In this document: piece after piece, positions 27,983 to 37,055 of the stretch | Position numbering within the stretch: position 1 is the stretch's first letter | Layout: every line of letters begins with the position of its first letter | NCBI RefSeq assembly: GCF_005938125.1 | Contig: NZ_VCQN01000001.1 | Span: 186,001-250,000, forward strand | DNA length: 64,000 nt | Direction: 5' to 3' | Origin: Bacillus sp. BHET2 | GTDB lineage: Bacteria; Bacillota; Bacilli; Bacillales; Bacillaceae_B | The notes under the pieces: model-generated | Database searches by the model: none | What the model was told of the DNA's origin: nothing | What the model saw: only the letters and a program-made list of their open reading frames with translations | Position numbers and translations under genes: made by a program

Positions 27983-28852
27983 TTAGTCTTGTAAAGGATT
28001 TTTATCCGCATCCAATGTAAATCCTTCTCCCAGTACATCGTGTACGACAGTGACGGAAACGAATGCATGAGGATCGACACTTGTGATGATATTTTTGAGT
28101 CTGACGATTTCATTTTTACCTACTACACAGTATAGGACTTCACGTTCTTGTTTCGTAAATGAACCGTGTCCTCTCAAAACGGTTACGCCACGGTCCATTT
28201 TCTCATTAATGACACTGGCAATTTCTTCATGACTTTCCGAGATGATCATCGCACCTCTGGCTGAATAAGCACCCTCCTGCATGAAGTCGATGACCCTTGC
28301 CGCCACAAATACCGCTACCAGTGTGTACATCGCTTCCCGGTACTCTAGGTAAGCGATGAGAGATGCCCCGATGACCACGGCATCAAACATGAACATCGTC
28401 TTTCCCATGCTCCATCCTATGTACTTATGGGCGAGTCTTGCGATGATATCTACGCCGCCTGTCGTTCCTCCATATCTGAAAATAATACCAAGTCCAATTC
28501 CAATGAAGACCCCGGCAAATAAAGCTGCAAGAAATAAATCGCCTTCGAGGTTGATGGTCATTTGGAATCTTTGGAAAATCCAAAGAAAGACGGAAAGAGC
28601 AACAGTTCCTATGATCGTATAGTAAAAGGCTTTCTTTCCTAGAAGCTTCCATCCTAAGAAGAATAAAGGTATATTTAAGGCAAGGTTGGAGTAGGACGGG
28701 TCGATATCAAATAAGAAATAAAGAATAAGTGTGATTCCAGTAAACCCGCCTTCAGCCAGTTTATTTTGCATATTAAAATGGACAAGACCAAATGCGAATA
28801 TTGCCGAACCTAATAAAATAAATAATATATTTTTAAATCGTAATCCAAGCAT
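27983..28852 (-). CDS. ypjC: YitT family membrane protein YpjC
   Basis: A 289-residue protein with five or six N-terminal membrane helices (FGLVHFNMQNKLAEGGFTG is the characteristic first loop) and a C-terminal soluble DUF2179 domain (SHEEIASVINEKMDRGVTVL, then RLKNIITSVDPHAFVS). Function in the cell is unknown. On the minus strand it is read from a good AGGAGGGA site. It is opposed to its neighbours and ends against the peptidase gene at a shared terminator. Confidence 0.9.
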   Translation of the reverse strand: MLGLRFKNILFILLGSAIFAFGLVHFNMQNKLAEGGFTGITLILYFLFDIDPSYSNLALNIPLFFLGWKLLGKKAFYYTIIGTVALSVFLWIFQRFQMTINLEGDLFLAALFAGVFIGIGLGIIFRYGGTTGGVDIIARLAHKYIGWSMGKTMFMFDAVVIGASLIAYLEYREAMYTLVAVFVAARVIDFMQEGAYSARGAMIISESHEEIASVINEKMDRGVTVLRGHGSFTKQEREVLYCVVGKNEIVRLKNIITSVDPHAFVSVTVVHDVLGEGFTLDADKNPLQD

Positions 28853-28951
28853 CAGCGATTCCCTCCTTTATCGTATTATCTCGTTGACAGAGACATTATA
28901 TAAGAAGAAAATCAAACTGGCAATGAAGAGTTTACAAAACAAACGTAATAT

Positions 28952-28980
28952 TTGTAAATCGGTCAGGATTTAGCTAACAT
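28952..28980 (+). promoter_or_regulatory. Sigma-A promoter for the ypjD-birA operon
   Basis: TTGTAA (28952-28957), 17-bp spacer, TAACAT (28975-28980), 33 bp before ypjD. Confidence 0.5.
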
Positions 28981-29013
28981 GATAGGAGATAATGAAGGAG
29001 TGAGGCTTCTTAA

Positions 29014-29367
29014 ATGGATCATAATAAAACAATGGATCAATTACAAAAGGAAGTAGACCAATACATAAGTCAATTTAAAGAAGGATATTTCAGTCCATTA
29101 GCTATGGTGGCCAGACTTTCTGAAGAACTCGGTGAACTGGCGCGGGAAGTGAATCATTACTATGGAGAAAAGCCTAAAAAGACTACAGAAAAGGAAAAAA
29201 CGATTGAAGAGGAGCTGGGAGATTTACTTTTTGTCGTCATCTGTTTGGCAAACTCCCTGGATATCAGCCTGGAAGAAGCTCACAATCGTGTCATGCATAA
29301 ATTTAACACAAGAGATAAAGATCGCTGGACAAGAATAGAAGGTAGGGATGAAGATGAAGGAAATTAA
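29014..29367 (+). CDS. ypjD: MazG-like nucleotide pyrophosphohydrolase YpjD
   Basis: A 117-residue all-helical protein of the MazG/dUTPase-2 superfamily, which hydrolyses nucleoside triphosphates to monophosphates. The metal-binding acidic motifs are [16 protein letters not shown] (ExxE) and [17 protein letters not shown] (ExxD). The exact substrate is unknown. First gene of a long operon; its 3' end overlaps dapB. Confidence 0.92.
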   Translation: MDHNKTMDQLQKEVDQYISQFKEGYFSPLAMVARLSEELGELAREVNHYYGEKPKKTTEKEKTIEEELGDLLFVVICLANSLDISLEEAHNRVMHKFNTRDKDRWTRIEGRDEDEGN

Positions 29368-30124
29368 CGTTACCATAGCAGGACCAAGGGGAAGAATGGG
29401 GAAAGAAGCCGTTCAGTTAGTAAAGGATACGGAGTATTTTAAGCTTATTAGTGTAATCGACCACAAGAAGGAGATAGACATAGATGTTCCTGTTTATGCT
29501 AATATCGAAGAGTGCTTTCAGGAACAAACACCACATGTGTTGATTGACTTAACGACTCCGGAAATAGGGTATCACCATACGAAAACCGCGCTCGAATACG
29601 GTGTTAGACCCGTTGTGGGAACAACAGGTTTTTCTTCTGAAGAATTATCAGAACTGAAAGAATTAGCCGAATCAAAATCGTTAGGTTGTATTATTGCACC
29701 GAACTTTGCAATTGGTGCTGTATTGATGATGAAATTCTCTCAAATGGCGGCAAAATATTTTGATGATGTAGAAATCATTGAATTACATCATGATCAGAAA
29801 TTGGATGCACCTTCAGGAACTGCTGTTAAAACGGCTGAAATGATAAGAGAAGTAAGGGAAGCCAAGCAGCAGGGACACCCTGATGAGAAAGAAACGTATC
29901 CGGGTGCCAGGGGAGCGAATGTGGATGGGATGCATATCCATAGCGTTCGACTACCGGGATTAATTGCACATCAACAGGTGATGTTAGGGGCGGAAGGACA
30001 GACATTGACGATTCGCCATGATTCCTTTAACCGGGGAAGTTTCATGTCAGGAGTAAAGGTTTCCGTTGATACGGTCATGAAGCTCGACACATTGGTGTAT
30101 GGATTGGAAAATATTTTAGACTAA
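29354..30124 (+). CDS. dapB: 4-hydroxy-tetrahydrodipicolinate reductase
   Basis: It makes tetrahydrodipicolinate for lysine, meso-diaminopimelate and, in spores, dipicolinate. The NAD(P)-binding start [25 protein letters not shown], the catalytic [15 protein letters not shown] segment and the [15 protein letters not shown] region are typical. Length is 256 from the ATG at 29354; the ATG at 29348 is equally possible and adds two residues. It overlaps the end of ypjD by 14 bp, which points to coupled translation. Confidence 0.97.
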   Translation: MKEINVTIAGPRGRMGKEAVQLVKDTEYFKLISVIDHKKEIDIDVPVYANIEECFQEQTPHVLIDLTTPEIGYHHTKTALEYGVRPVVGTTGFSSEELSELKELAESKSLGCIIAPNFAIGAVLMMKFSQMAAKYFDDVEIIELHHDQKLDAPSGTAVKTAEMIREVREAKQQGHPDEKETYPGARGANVDGMHIHSVRLPGLIAHQQVMLGAEGQTLTIRHDSFNRGSFMSGVKVSVDTVMKLDTLVYGLENILD

Positions 30125-30135
30125 GGGTGAGTGTT

Positions 30136-30543
30136 ATGAATATTGCACTGATAGCTCATGATAAGAAAAAAGATGATCTGATTCGCTTTGTATTAGCATA
30201 CAAGTCAATAATAGAGAAACACTCCCTCTTTGCCACCGGTACAACGGGAAAAAGAATCGGGGAAGAAACGGGTTTATCCGTCCATCGATTCCGCTCCGGC
30301 CCATTAGGTGGGGACCAGGAAATAGGTTCATATATTGCAAATAACAAGATGGATCTAATTTTGTTTTTCAGAGATCCTCTAACCGCACAACCTCATGAAC
30401 CTGATGTATCTGCTTTGATCAGGCTGTGTGATGTGTATGCTGTTCCGTTAGCAACGAATATGGGCACTGCTGAAGTCCTTGTGAGAGGACTGGAAAGAGG
30501 GGATATCGAATGGAGAAGTGTCATAAAGGATAAGGAGGAGTAG
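30136..30543 (+). CDS. mgsA: Methylglyoxal synthase
   Basis: It converts dihydroxyacetone phosphate to methylglyoxal and phosphate, a bypass when phosphorylated sugars accumulate. Family signatures are [47 protein letters not shown] (catalytic Asp and His) and [10 protein letters not shown]. The ATG at 30136, after AAGGGTGAG, gives 135 residues, against 137 in B. subtilis; the GTG at 30127 lacks spacing. It neighbours the bacillithiol genes, whose product helps detoxify methylglyoxal. Confidence 0.97.
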   Translation: MNIALIAHDKKKDDLIRFVLAYKSIIEKHSLFATGTTGKRIGEETGLSVHRFRSGPLGGDQEIGSYIANNKMDLILFFRDPLTAQPHEPDVSALIRLCDVYAVPLATNMGTAEVLVRGLERGDIEWRSVIKDKEE

Positions 30544-30544
30544 C

Positions 30545-31246
30545 GTGGAGCAACAAGTAGATATTCTTGCATTCGGGGCTCATTCAGACGATGTCGAAAT
30601 CGGTATGGGAGGAACCCTCGCGAAATATGCGTCTGAAGGAAAGAAGATTGTGATCTGCGATATTACAGAGGCAGAGCTATCTTCAAATGGGACCGTTCCC
30701 CTACGAAAAGAAGAAGCTTTGAAGGCAGCTTACCTTCTAGGGGCGTATAAGCGTGAAACCCTTGATGTTCCTGATCGTGGCATATACATATCGGAAGAAA
30801 ACATTGAGAAAGTGGTAAACGTAATCAGAAAATATAAACCGAAAGCGATATTCGCTCCCTTTGAACAGGATCGTCACCCAGATCATGGAAATGCCTCCCG
30901 GTTGATAAAAGAAGCCTTTTTTTCAGCAGGAATTCGAAAATACAAATCAAGCATTCCTGCTCATAAAGCGGGCCATCTCTACTTCTATATGATCAATGGA
31001 TTTCACAAACCTCAATTTGTAGTTGATATTGAACCATATATGAAAACGAAGCTTAGAAGTTTAGAGGCATATAGTAGCCAATTTATCCAAGGCCCGGACG
31101 GAGTGTCGACTCCGTTAACAGAAGGATATGTAGAATCAGTAGAGGCAAGGGAGCGAATGGTGGGGAAAGAAGCCGGATTGCGATATGCGGAAGGTTTCTT
31201 CTCGTATAATTCCCTTATATTGCATCACGATTTGTTAGGAGAGTAA
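30545..31246 (+). CDS. bshB1: Bacillithiol biosynthesis deacetylase BshB1
   Basis: A zinc-dependent LmbE-family deacetylase that removes acetate from GlcNAc-malate, step two of bacillithiol synthesis. The metal motif AHSDDVEIG (His, Asp, Asp at about 12-15) and the third-ligand [10 protein letters not shown] are present. Starts with GTG one base after mgsA, with AAGGAGGAG just before. Length 233 is typical (236 in B. subtilis). bshA follows 4 bp later. Confidence 0.97.
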   Translation: MEQQVDILAFGAHSDDVEIGMGGTLAKYASEGKKIVICDITEAELSSNGTVPLRKEEALKAAYLLGAYKRETLDVPDRGIYISEENIEKVVNVIRKYKPKAIFAPFEQDRHPDHGNASRLIKEAFFSAGIRKYKSSIPAHKAGHLYFYMINGFHKPQFVVDIEPYMKTKLRSLEAYSSQFIQGPDGVSTPLTEGYVESVEARERMVGKEAGLRYAEGFFSYNSLILHHDLLGE

Positions 31247-31250
31247 CGGT

Positions 31251-32375
31251 ATGAAATTAAAAATAGGAATAACCTGTTACCCGACTGTCGGTGGCTCCGG
31301 TGTCGTAGCAACAGAGCTTGGAAAGTTATTAGCAGAAAAAGGACATGAAATACACTTTATTACGTCCAGCATCCCATTTAGATTGAACAAAATGTATCAT
31401 AATATTTATTTTCATCAAGTGGAAGTAAGTCAATATTCAGTATTTCAATATCCCCCTTACGACCTTGCGTTAGCGAATAAAATGGCTGAAGTAACGGAAC
31501 GTGAGAACCTGGATATCCTCCATGTTCATTATGCAATTCCTCATGCAGTATGTGCTATTCTGGGTAAACAAATGTCTGGGAAAGATGTAAAGATTGTCAC
31601 TACTTTACATGGAACAGACATTACCGTCCTTGGTTATGACCCATCCTTAACCGGTGCGATCCGTTTCGGAATAGAAAAATCAGACATGGTGACAGCGGTA
31701 TCATCCGCTCTGGTGAAGCAAACATATGATTTGATTCAGCCGGATAAAGAAATAAAGACGGTTTATAACTTTATTGACGAGAGAGTGTATAAGGCAGTCG
31801 ATTCCCGTCACTTAAGAACAGAATATGGAATCAAAGAAAATGAAAAGGTCATCATTCATGTATCAAACTTCCGTGGAGTGAAAAGAGTTACAGACGTTGT
31901 CGCTGCCTTTCATCTAATTCAAAGTGAAATTCCGGCGAAACTGCTCCTTGTAGGGGACGGTCCAGAAATGACGGTGATTTGCAAACAGGTAAGAGAACTG
32001 GGATTAGAAGATCGCGTCTTATTCCTAGGCAAACAGGATAATCTGGAGGAACTCTATTCTATCAGTGATATCAAGCTGCTTCTTTCAGAGAAAGAGAGCT
32101 TTGGTCTAGTGGCCCTTGAAGCGATGGCCTGCGGAGTTCCAAGCATTGGAACGAATGTAGGGGGAATTCCTGAAGTAATCGAGGATGGATATAACGGCTT
32201 TATTTGTGAGGTTGGAAATATTAATGGAGTCGCTCGCAGGTCCCTTCAATTACTAAAGGATGAGGAACTTCACAAGAAGTTATCGGAAAATGCCCTTCAT
32301 ACAGCTCGTACTAAATTCCACTCCAGTAAAATCGTCGAAGAATATGAGCGAATTTATAAAGAGGTATTAAAATAA
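31251..32375 (+). CDS. bshA: Bacillithiol glycosyltransferase BshA
   Basis: A GT-B fold, family 4 glycosyltransferase that links N-acetylglucosamine from UDP-GlcNAc to L-malate, the first step of bacillithiol synthesis. The N-terminal [19 protein letters not shown] glycine-rich loop, [21 protein letters not shown] and the C-terminal donor-site motif [16 protein letters not shown] with NVGGIPEV are all visible. 374 residues, close to B. subtilis BshA (377). Packed between bshB1 and cca with almost no spacing. Confidence 0.97.
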   Translation: MKLKIGITCYPTVGGSGVVATELGKLLAEKGHEIHFITSSIPFRLNKMYHNIYFHQVEVSQYSVFQYPPYDLALANKMAEVTERENLDILHVHYAIPHAVCAILGKQMSGKDVKIVTTLHGTDITVLGYDPSLTGAIRFGIEKSDMVTAVSSALVKQTYDLIQPDKEIKTVYNFIDERVYKAVDSRHLRTEYGIKENEKVIIHVSNFRGVKRVTDVVAAFHLIQSEIPAKLLLVGDGPEMTVICKQVRELGLEDRVLFLGKQDNLEELYSISDIKLLLSEKESFGLVALEAMACGVPSIGTNVGGIPEVIEDGYNGFICEVGNINGVARRSLQLLKDEELHKKLSENALHTARTKFHSSKIVEEYERIYKEVLK

Positions 32376-32416
32376 TGAAATCAGAGGATAAAGCTCTGAA
32401 TAAAGCAGGTGGTAAA

Positions 32417-33613
32417 ATGTTGCCTGAAAATTTTCAACAAGCTGTTCCCATCTTAAAAAAGATCGAGAGTGCAGGCTTCCTTGCCTATTTCGTTGGTGGG
32501 TCTGTGAGGGATTTCATTCTCAAGAGACCGATCAATGACGTAGACATTGCGACATCTGCCTTTCCTCAAGAAATCAAAGAGATTTTCCCGAAAACTGTTG
32601 ATGTGGGAATTGAACATGGGACGATTCTTGTACTACATGAAGGAAGGGGTTATGAAATTACTACCTTCCGCACTGAATCGGCCTATGCTGATTTCAGACG
32701 TCCTGATAAAGTGGAATTTATCCGTTCACTGGATGGAGACCTGACTCGACGGGATTTCACCATGAATAGCATGGCCATGAACCTGGAGGGGGAAGTATAT
32801 GATCCCTTCAATGGTCAAGGGGATATACATAATAGATTGATACGAACGGTCGGTTCACCGAATTTAAGATTTACTGAAGATGCCCTACGCATGATGAGGG
32901 GAGTCCGATTTGTCAGTCAATTAGGATTCAAGCTGGATTCGACTACATGTGCTGCCTTAACAGAGCACTCGAGCCTCCTTGGCCATATTGCAGTTGAAAG
33001 AAAGACGATGGAGTTCGAGAAAATAGTGTCAGGTGATTGGAAACATGAAGCGTTGAAGCTTCTTGTTACGACGAACCTCTATAAGGAACTCCCTTATTTA
33101 GATCAGCAAAAAGAAGCGCTGTTGGAAGTGGCAAAACTTCCTCAATTAGGCAAGTTAAATAAGGAACAAACATGGTTACTTTTATTGGTATATATGGAGA
33201 CTGTGAATCCAAAGCGATTTTTAAAAGGGTGGAGACTTCCTAGCAAAATGATCAAGGAACGTTGTAAAGAGCTTGAAATCTTCAAAGAAAGAAGGAAATT
33301 TGGATGGTCAAAGCCTTTACTCTATCAAGCTGGTTTAGAATCGGCTATGAATGTCGAAAAAGTAAATGAGTGTGTTGAATCTATTGCAGATTCTTCCGAA
33401 GAACATGTGAAGGAAGAGTTTCGTATGTTGGCCATCTCATCAAGGAAAGAGCTTGATGTAACCGGAAACGACTTAATGGACTGGACAACCCAAAAGGGAG
33501 GTCCGTGGATGAAGGAATTGTTGTCGGAGATTGAATTGGCAGTTATCAACGAAAAAATCACGAACGAAAAAGATGAGATAAGGAGGTGGCTGGAAAGATG
33601 CAATCGACTATAA
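32417..33613 (+). CDS. cca: tRNA CCA-adding nucleotidyltransferase
   Basis: It adds or repairs the 3' CCA of tRNA without a template. The class II nucleotidyltransferase head has GGSVRDFILKRPINDVDIAT (catalytic aspartates), FRTESAYADFRRP and RRDFTMNSMAMN; the neck has EDALRMMRGVRF. The best start is the ATG at 32417 (398 residues, matching 397 in B. subtilis), five bases after AGGTGG; an in-frame ATG at 32375, overlapping the bshA stop as TAATG, would add 14 residues and cannot be ruled out. Confidence 0.95.
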   Translation: MLPENFQQAVPILKKIESAGFLAYFVGGSVRDFILKRPINDVDIATSAFPQEIKEIFPKTVDVGIEHGTILVLHEGRGYEITTFRTESAYADFRRPDKVEFIRSLDGDLTRRDFTMNSMAMNLEGEVYDPFNGQGDIHNRLIRTVGSPNLRFTEDALRMMRGVRFVSQLGFKLDSTTCAALTEHSSLLGHIAVERKTMEFEKIVSGDWKHEALKLLVTTNLYKELPYLDQQKEALLEVAKLPQLGKLNKEQTWLLLLVYMETVNPKRFLKGWRLPSKMIKERCKELEIFKERRKFGWSKPLLYQAGLESAMNVEKVNECVESIADSSEEHVKEEFRMLAISSRKELDVTGNDLMDWTTQKGGPWMKELLSEIELAVINEKITNEKDEIRRWLERCNRL

Positions 33614-34581
33614 GAAAGAAAGTTCTTCAAGCTCTATCCGAATCAGATCAAGAATTTCTTTCGGGACAGGCCCTGGCTGACATTGCCGGGTGTTCGAGAA
33701 CGGCCATTTGGAAGCATATCGAAGAGCTTCGCAAAGAAGGATTTGTGCTTGAAGCCGTAAGAAAAAAAGGGTATCGGATAATTGAAACTCCTGATGGCGT
33801 TTCTGAAAGTAATATTCGTTTAGGACTACAGACGAAAACCCTGGGTACTGTGATACATTACGAAGAGTCTGTTCAGACCACCCAAAAGATTGCTCATATG
33901 CTGGCAAGTGATGGGGCTGTTGAAGGTACGTTGGTCATTGCAGATGAACAGACAGCCGGTAGAGGCAGAATGATGAGAGAGTGGCACTCATCGAAAGGGA
34001 CAGGAGTTTGGATGAGCTTGATTTTAAAACCGCTTCTTCCTCCTCAAAAGGCTCCGCAGTTTACACTGATTACAGCCGTAGCAGTCGTGCAAGCGATTGA
34101 GGAAGCATCAGACTTGCATCCACAGATCAAATGGCCGAATGATATACTCATCGATGGTAAGAAAGTGACGGGGATCCTGACGGAACTTCAAGCTGAATCG
34201 GATAAAATCAATTCGATTATTATCGGAATCGGTATGAACGTCAATCAAACCAAGGAACATTTCCCTGATGAAATTCAAGAGATTGCTACATCACTTTCCA
34301 TTGAGCAAGGTGAACCCTTATCAAGGTCCTTCGTTGTTCAGAAGGTATTAGAGCGAATTGAAGCACTTTACTCGCTCTATATGAAAGAAGGATTTACTCC
34401 GATCAAGCTTTTATGGGAAAGTTACGCCATTAGCATCGGGAAGAAGATCCGGGCAAGAACCATCAATGGAACAATTGAAGGAAGGGCTTTAGGCATCACA
34501 GAAGAAGGAGTACTGAAGATAGAAGATGCTACAGGAGTTGTTCATCAGATATACTCGGCGGATATAGAAGTGAATGTATAA
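33598..34581 (+). CDS. birA: Bifunctional biotin-protein ligase / biotin repressor BirA
   Basis: It attaches biotin to carboxylases and, as a biotinyl-AMP-bound dimer, represses biotin genes. The N-terminal winged helix (QALADIAGCSRTAIWKHIEEL) marks a repressor-type enzyme. The catalytic centre shows the GRGRMMREWHS biotin loop and IKWPNDILIDGKKVTGIL. The ATG at 33598 follows AGGAGGTGG and lies within the end of cca (16-bp overlap). 327 residues. Last gene of the ypjD operon. Confidence 0.97.
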   Translation: MQSTIRKKVLQALSESDQEFLSGQALADIAGCSRTAIWKHIEELRKEGFVLEAVRKKGYRIIETPDGVSESNIRLGLQTKTLGTVIHYEESVQTTQKIAHMLASDGAVEGTLVIADEQTAGRGRMMREWHSSKGTGVWMSLILKPLLPPQKAPQFTLITAVAVVQAIEEASDLHPQIKWPNDILIDGKKVTGILTELQAESDKINSIIIGIGMNVNQTKEHFPDEIQEIATSLSIEQGEPLSRSFVVQKVLERIEALYSLYMKEGFTPIKLLWESYAISIGKKIRARTINGTIEGRALGITEEGVLKIEDATGVVHQIYSADIEVNV

Positions 34582-34586
34582 GTAAG

Positions 34587-34628
34587 GACGGGATGGATAC
34601 GAAACTAGTACTTCCATCTCGTTTTTTT
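34587..34628 (+). terminator. Intrinsic terminator after birA
   Basis: ACGGGATGGA pairs with TCCATCTCGT around a 14-base loop, followed by T7. Confidence 0.85.
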
Positions 34629-34629
34629 A

Positions 34630-34638
34630 TGGTATAAT
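34630..34638 (+). promoter_or_regulatory. Extended -10 promoter for panBCD
   Basis: TGGTATAAT at 34630-34638. It lies 218 bp before panB, so the mRNA would carry a leader of about 210 nt. Confidence 0.55.
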
Positions 34639-34763
34639 TTCATTGGGCAGTATCTTAGGAACTGCACCTTATTTACATTCTAATCACCATTAATACAATT
34701 TCTGCCTTGATCCATTTTGGACGGGGACAGAGGGTCGAAACAATGATATTAAACACTTATGAT

Positions 34764-34794
34764 CCTTCTGTCATTTTTTCAGGAGGTTTTTTTT
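34764..34794 (+). terminator. Possible attenuator in the panB leader
   Basis: CCTTCTG and CAGGAGG form a 7-bp stem (one G-U) with a 9-base loop, directly followed by T8. It lies between the likely promoter and panB, so it would stop transcription before the operon unless relieved. The AGGAGG in its 3' arm is too far from any start to be a ribosome site. Confidence 0.5.
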
Positions 34795-34802
34795 CGTTAA
34801 TA

Positions 34803-34816
34803 TGAAAGTGCTTTCA
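34803..34816 (+). promoter_or_regulatory. cre-like palindrome before panB
   Basis: TGAAAGTGCTTTCA differs from an ideal CcpA site (TGAAAGCGCTTTCA) at one central base. It lies 41 bp before the panB start and well downstream of the inferred promoter. Confidence 0.35.
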
Positions 34817-34856
34817 TTCCGTTTCGTCACCTCTGACTGAAAAGAAGGAGGATATT

Positions 34857-35696
34857 ATGAAACAAACAACAGATTTTCTCAAGATGAAAAGTGAAAGAAA
34901 CAAGATTTCCATGCTGACAGCATACGATTTCCCTAGTGCTAAAATAGCCCAGGAAGCGGGAATCGACGTCATTCTGGTCGGTGATAGCCTGGGGATGGTT
35001 GTATTAGGTTATGACTCGACGGTACCGGTCACTGTAGAAGATATGATTCATCATACGAAAGCAGTAAGAAGAGGGGCCAATGACACGTTTATAGTAACAG
35101 ATATGCCGTTTATGTCCTACCATCTATCGAGAGAAGACACCCTTAAAACAGCTGCTGAGATTCTTCAACAGGGAGGAGCTCACGCTGTGAAGGTTGAAGG
35201 AGGGGCACACGTCATCGACCGCATACAGTCCCTGACAAGTGCAGGAATACCAGTCATGGCTCATTTGGGGTTAACTCCTCAGTCTGTTGGTGTTCTTGGA
35301 GGATATAAAGTTCAGGGGAAAACTGCTGAAACAGCCAAAAAATTGATTGATGATGCACGAAAATGTGAAAAGGCAGGCGCTTTTGCATTGGTGCTCGAAT
35401 GTGTACCTAAGCAAATTGCCAAAGAAATTTCTGAAGCTCTGACGATTCCGACGATCGGCATCGGAGCAGGTAGAGATACCGATGGTCAAGTACTTGTCTT
35501 CCATGATCTTGTAACATATGGTGTTGATCGTGTACCAAAGTTTGTAAAACAGTACTGTAATGTATCAGAAGCCATGCATAACAGCATAAAGAATTATATA
35601 GAAGAAGTAAAAGGTGAGAGCTTTCCAAACGATGATCACTCCTTTACCATGCGGGACGAAGAACTTGATGCCCTTTATGGCGGGCTGAACAAATGA
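34857..35696 (+). CDS. panB: 3-methyl-2-oxobutanoate hydroxymethyltransferase
   Basis: It makes ketopantoate from 2-oxoisovalerate and methylene-tetrahydrofolate, the first step toward pantothenate and Co[39 protein letters not shown], the KVEGG metal/substrate loop and [20 protein letters not shown] are present. 279 residues, as usual. GAAGGAGG precedes the ATG by a normal distance. The stop overlaps the panC start by 4 bp (ATGA). Confidence 0.97.
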   Translation: MKQTTDFLKMKSERNKISMLTAYDFPSAKIAQEAGIDVILVGDSLGMVVLGYDSTVPVTVEDMIHHTKAVRRGANDTFIVTDMPFMSYHLSREDTLKTAAEILQQGGAHAVKVEGGAHVIDRIQSLTSAGIPVMAHLGLTPQSVGVLGGYKVQGKTAETAKKLIDDARKCEKAGAFALVLECVPKQIAKEISEALTIPTIGIGAGRDTDGQVLVFHDLVTYGVDRVPKFVKQYCNVSEAMHNSIKNYIEEVKGESFPNDDHSFTMRDEELDALYGGLNK

Positions 35697-36562
35697 AAGT
35701 GATAACAAGAATAGGCGAATTGCAAAAAAATATAGATCATGTAAAAAAAACGGGGGCATCAATTGGATTTGTTCCTACGATGGGTTACCTGCATGAAGGG
35801 CACCTTACCCTTGTGAAAGAAGCTCGAAACGACAGTGATATTGTCGTGATGAGTATCTTTGTGAATCCCCTTCAATTCGGACCGGATGAAGACTTTGACC
35901 GCTACCCACGTGATGTGGAACGAGATACTGCCTTAGCAAATGGTGCCGGAGTGGATATTCTCTTTATTCCTGAAGTTGAAGAAATGTATAGTGGACAGCA
36001 GTCAATTACACTGACTGTCAAAGAGCGAGTTGAGGTAATGTGCGGACGGAAGCGGGAAGGTCACTTTGACGGCGTCGTCACTGTTTTGACCAAATTGTTT
36101 CACCTCGTCCAACCAAACAGAGCTTATTTCGGACAGAAGGATGCCCAGCAAGTGGCAGTAGTGGAGGGACTTGTAAGTGATTATTTCTTTCCAGTAGACA
36201 TCGTACGGGTTTCCACCGTTCGTGAAGGGGATGGATTAGCGAAAAGTTCAAGAAATGTCTATCTATCTGATAAGGAAAGAAAAGAGGCTCCAGCCCTCTA
36301 CCGGAGTCTGGAAGAAGTGAAGAAAAAGATTGAAGAAGGAGAACGAAAACCTTCAACTATTATTTCTCTGATCACTACGTATATTCAAGAGAATACTTCA
36401 GGGAATATTGATTATGTGGAAGTGTATTCCTACCCGAAGCTTATGGAATTAGATCTTCTGGAAGGCGAAATCATCATAGCGCTGGCAGTTCAATTTCAAC
36501 AAGCCAGATTAATAGATAATAGTATCATCAGTGTAGAAACAGAGGAGGATTCAAATGTTTAG
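35693..36562 (+). CDS. panC: Pantoate-beta-alanine ligase
   Basis: It condenses pantoate with beta-alanine using ATP. The nucleotidyl-transferase HIGH-like motif is in [14 protein letters not shown] (about residues 29-42), with [26 protein letters not shown] and the KMSKS-equivalent [12 protein letters not shown]. 289 residues. It is coupled to panB (4-bp overlap) and to panD (8-bp overlap), so the three enzymes are made together. Confidence 0.97.
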   Translation: MKVITRIGELQKNIDHVKKTGASIGFVPTMGYLHEGHLTLVKEARNDSDIVVMSIFVNPLQFGPDEDFDRYPRDVERDTALANGAGVDILFIPEVEEMYSGQQSITLTVKERVEVMCGRKREGHFDGVVTVLTKLFHLVQPNRAYFGQKDAQQVAVVEGLVSDYFFPVDIVRVSTVREGDGLAKSSRNVYLSDKERKEAPALYRSLEEVKKKIEEGERKPSTIISLITTYIQENTSGNIDYVEVYSYPKLMELDLLEGEIIIALAVQFQQARLIDNSIISVETEEDSNV

Positions 36563-36938
36563 AACGATGATGAGTGGTAAGATTCATAGAGCGACTGTAA
36601 CAGAAGCGAATCTCGATTATGTGGGAAGCATTACAATCGATCAGGATATTTTAGATTCAGTCGGGATGATGGCGAATGAAAAGGTTCAGATTGTAAACAA
36701 CAACAATGGAGCCCGACTGGAGACCTATATCATACCAGGTGAAAGGGGAAGCGGAGTCATCTGTTTGAACGGAGCGGCAGCAAGACTCGTGCAAAAAGGC
36801 GATATTGTTATCATCATATCGTATAAACTGATCCCAGAGGAAATGGTCCATGCCCATATCCCGAAAGTGGCAATTATGGGAGGAAACAACCGCATCATCG
36901 ACATGATTGGAACAGAACCGGAAGCGACGATCTTATAA
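36555..36938 (+). CDS. panD: Aspartate 1-decarboxylase precursor
   Basis: It makes beta-alanine from aspartate with a pyruvoyl cofactor. The self-cleavage site Gly-Ser is present in [10 protein letters not shown] (about residues 20-29), followed by the [17 protein letters not shown] and [12 protein letters not shown] segments. 127 residues, as in B. subtilis. Its ATG lies inside the end of panC, after a GAGGAGG site. A strong terminator follows 10 bp after the stop. Confidence 0.97.
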   Translation: MFRTMMSGKIHRATVTEANLDYVGSITIDQDILDSVGMMANEKVQIVNNNNGARLETYIIPGERGSGVICLNGAAARLVQKGDIVIIISYKLIPEEMVHAHIPKVAIMGGNNRIIDMIGTEPEATIL

Positions 36939-36948
36939 ATAATAATGG

Positions 36949-36987
36949 GCAAGTCTTCTAATTTGGGAATAGAAGACTTGCTTTTTT
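36949..36987 (+). terminator. Intrinsic terminator after panD
   Basis: Perfect 12-bp stem GCAAGTCTTCTA / TAGAAGACTTGC with a 9-base loop, then T6. Confidence 0.93.
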
Positions 36988-37055
36988 GTTTATGGTACAC
37001 TTATTTAGAAATAATAAGAGTAAGATGTAGGATTCATATAAAGGCAGTGAATAAA

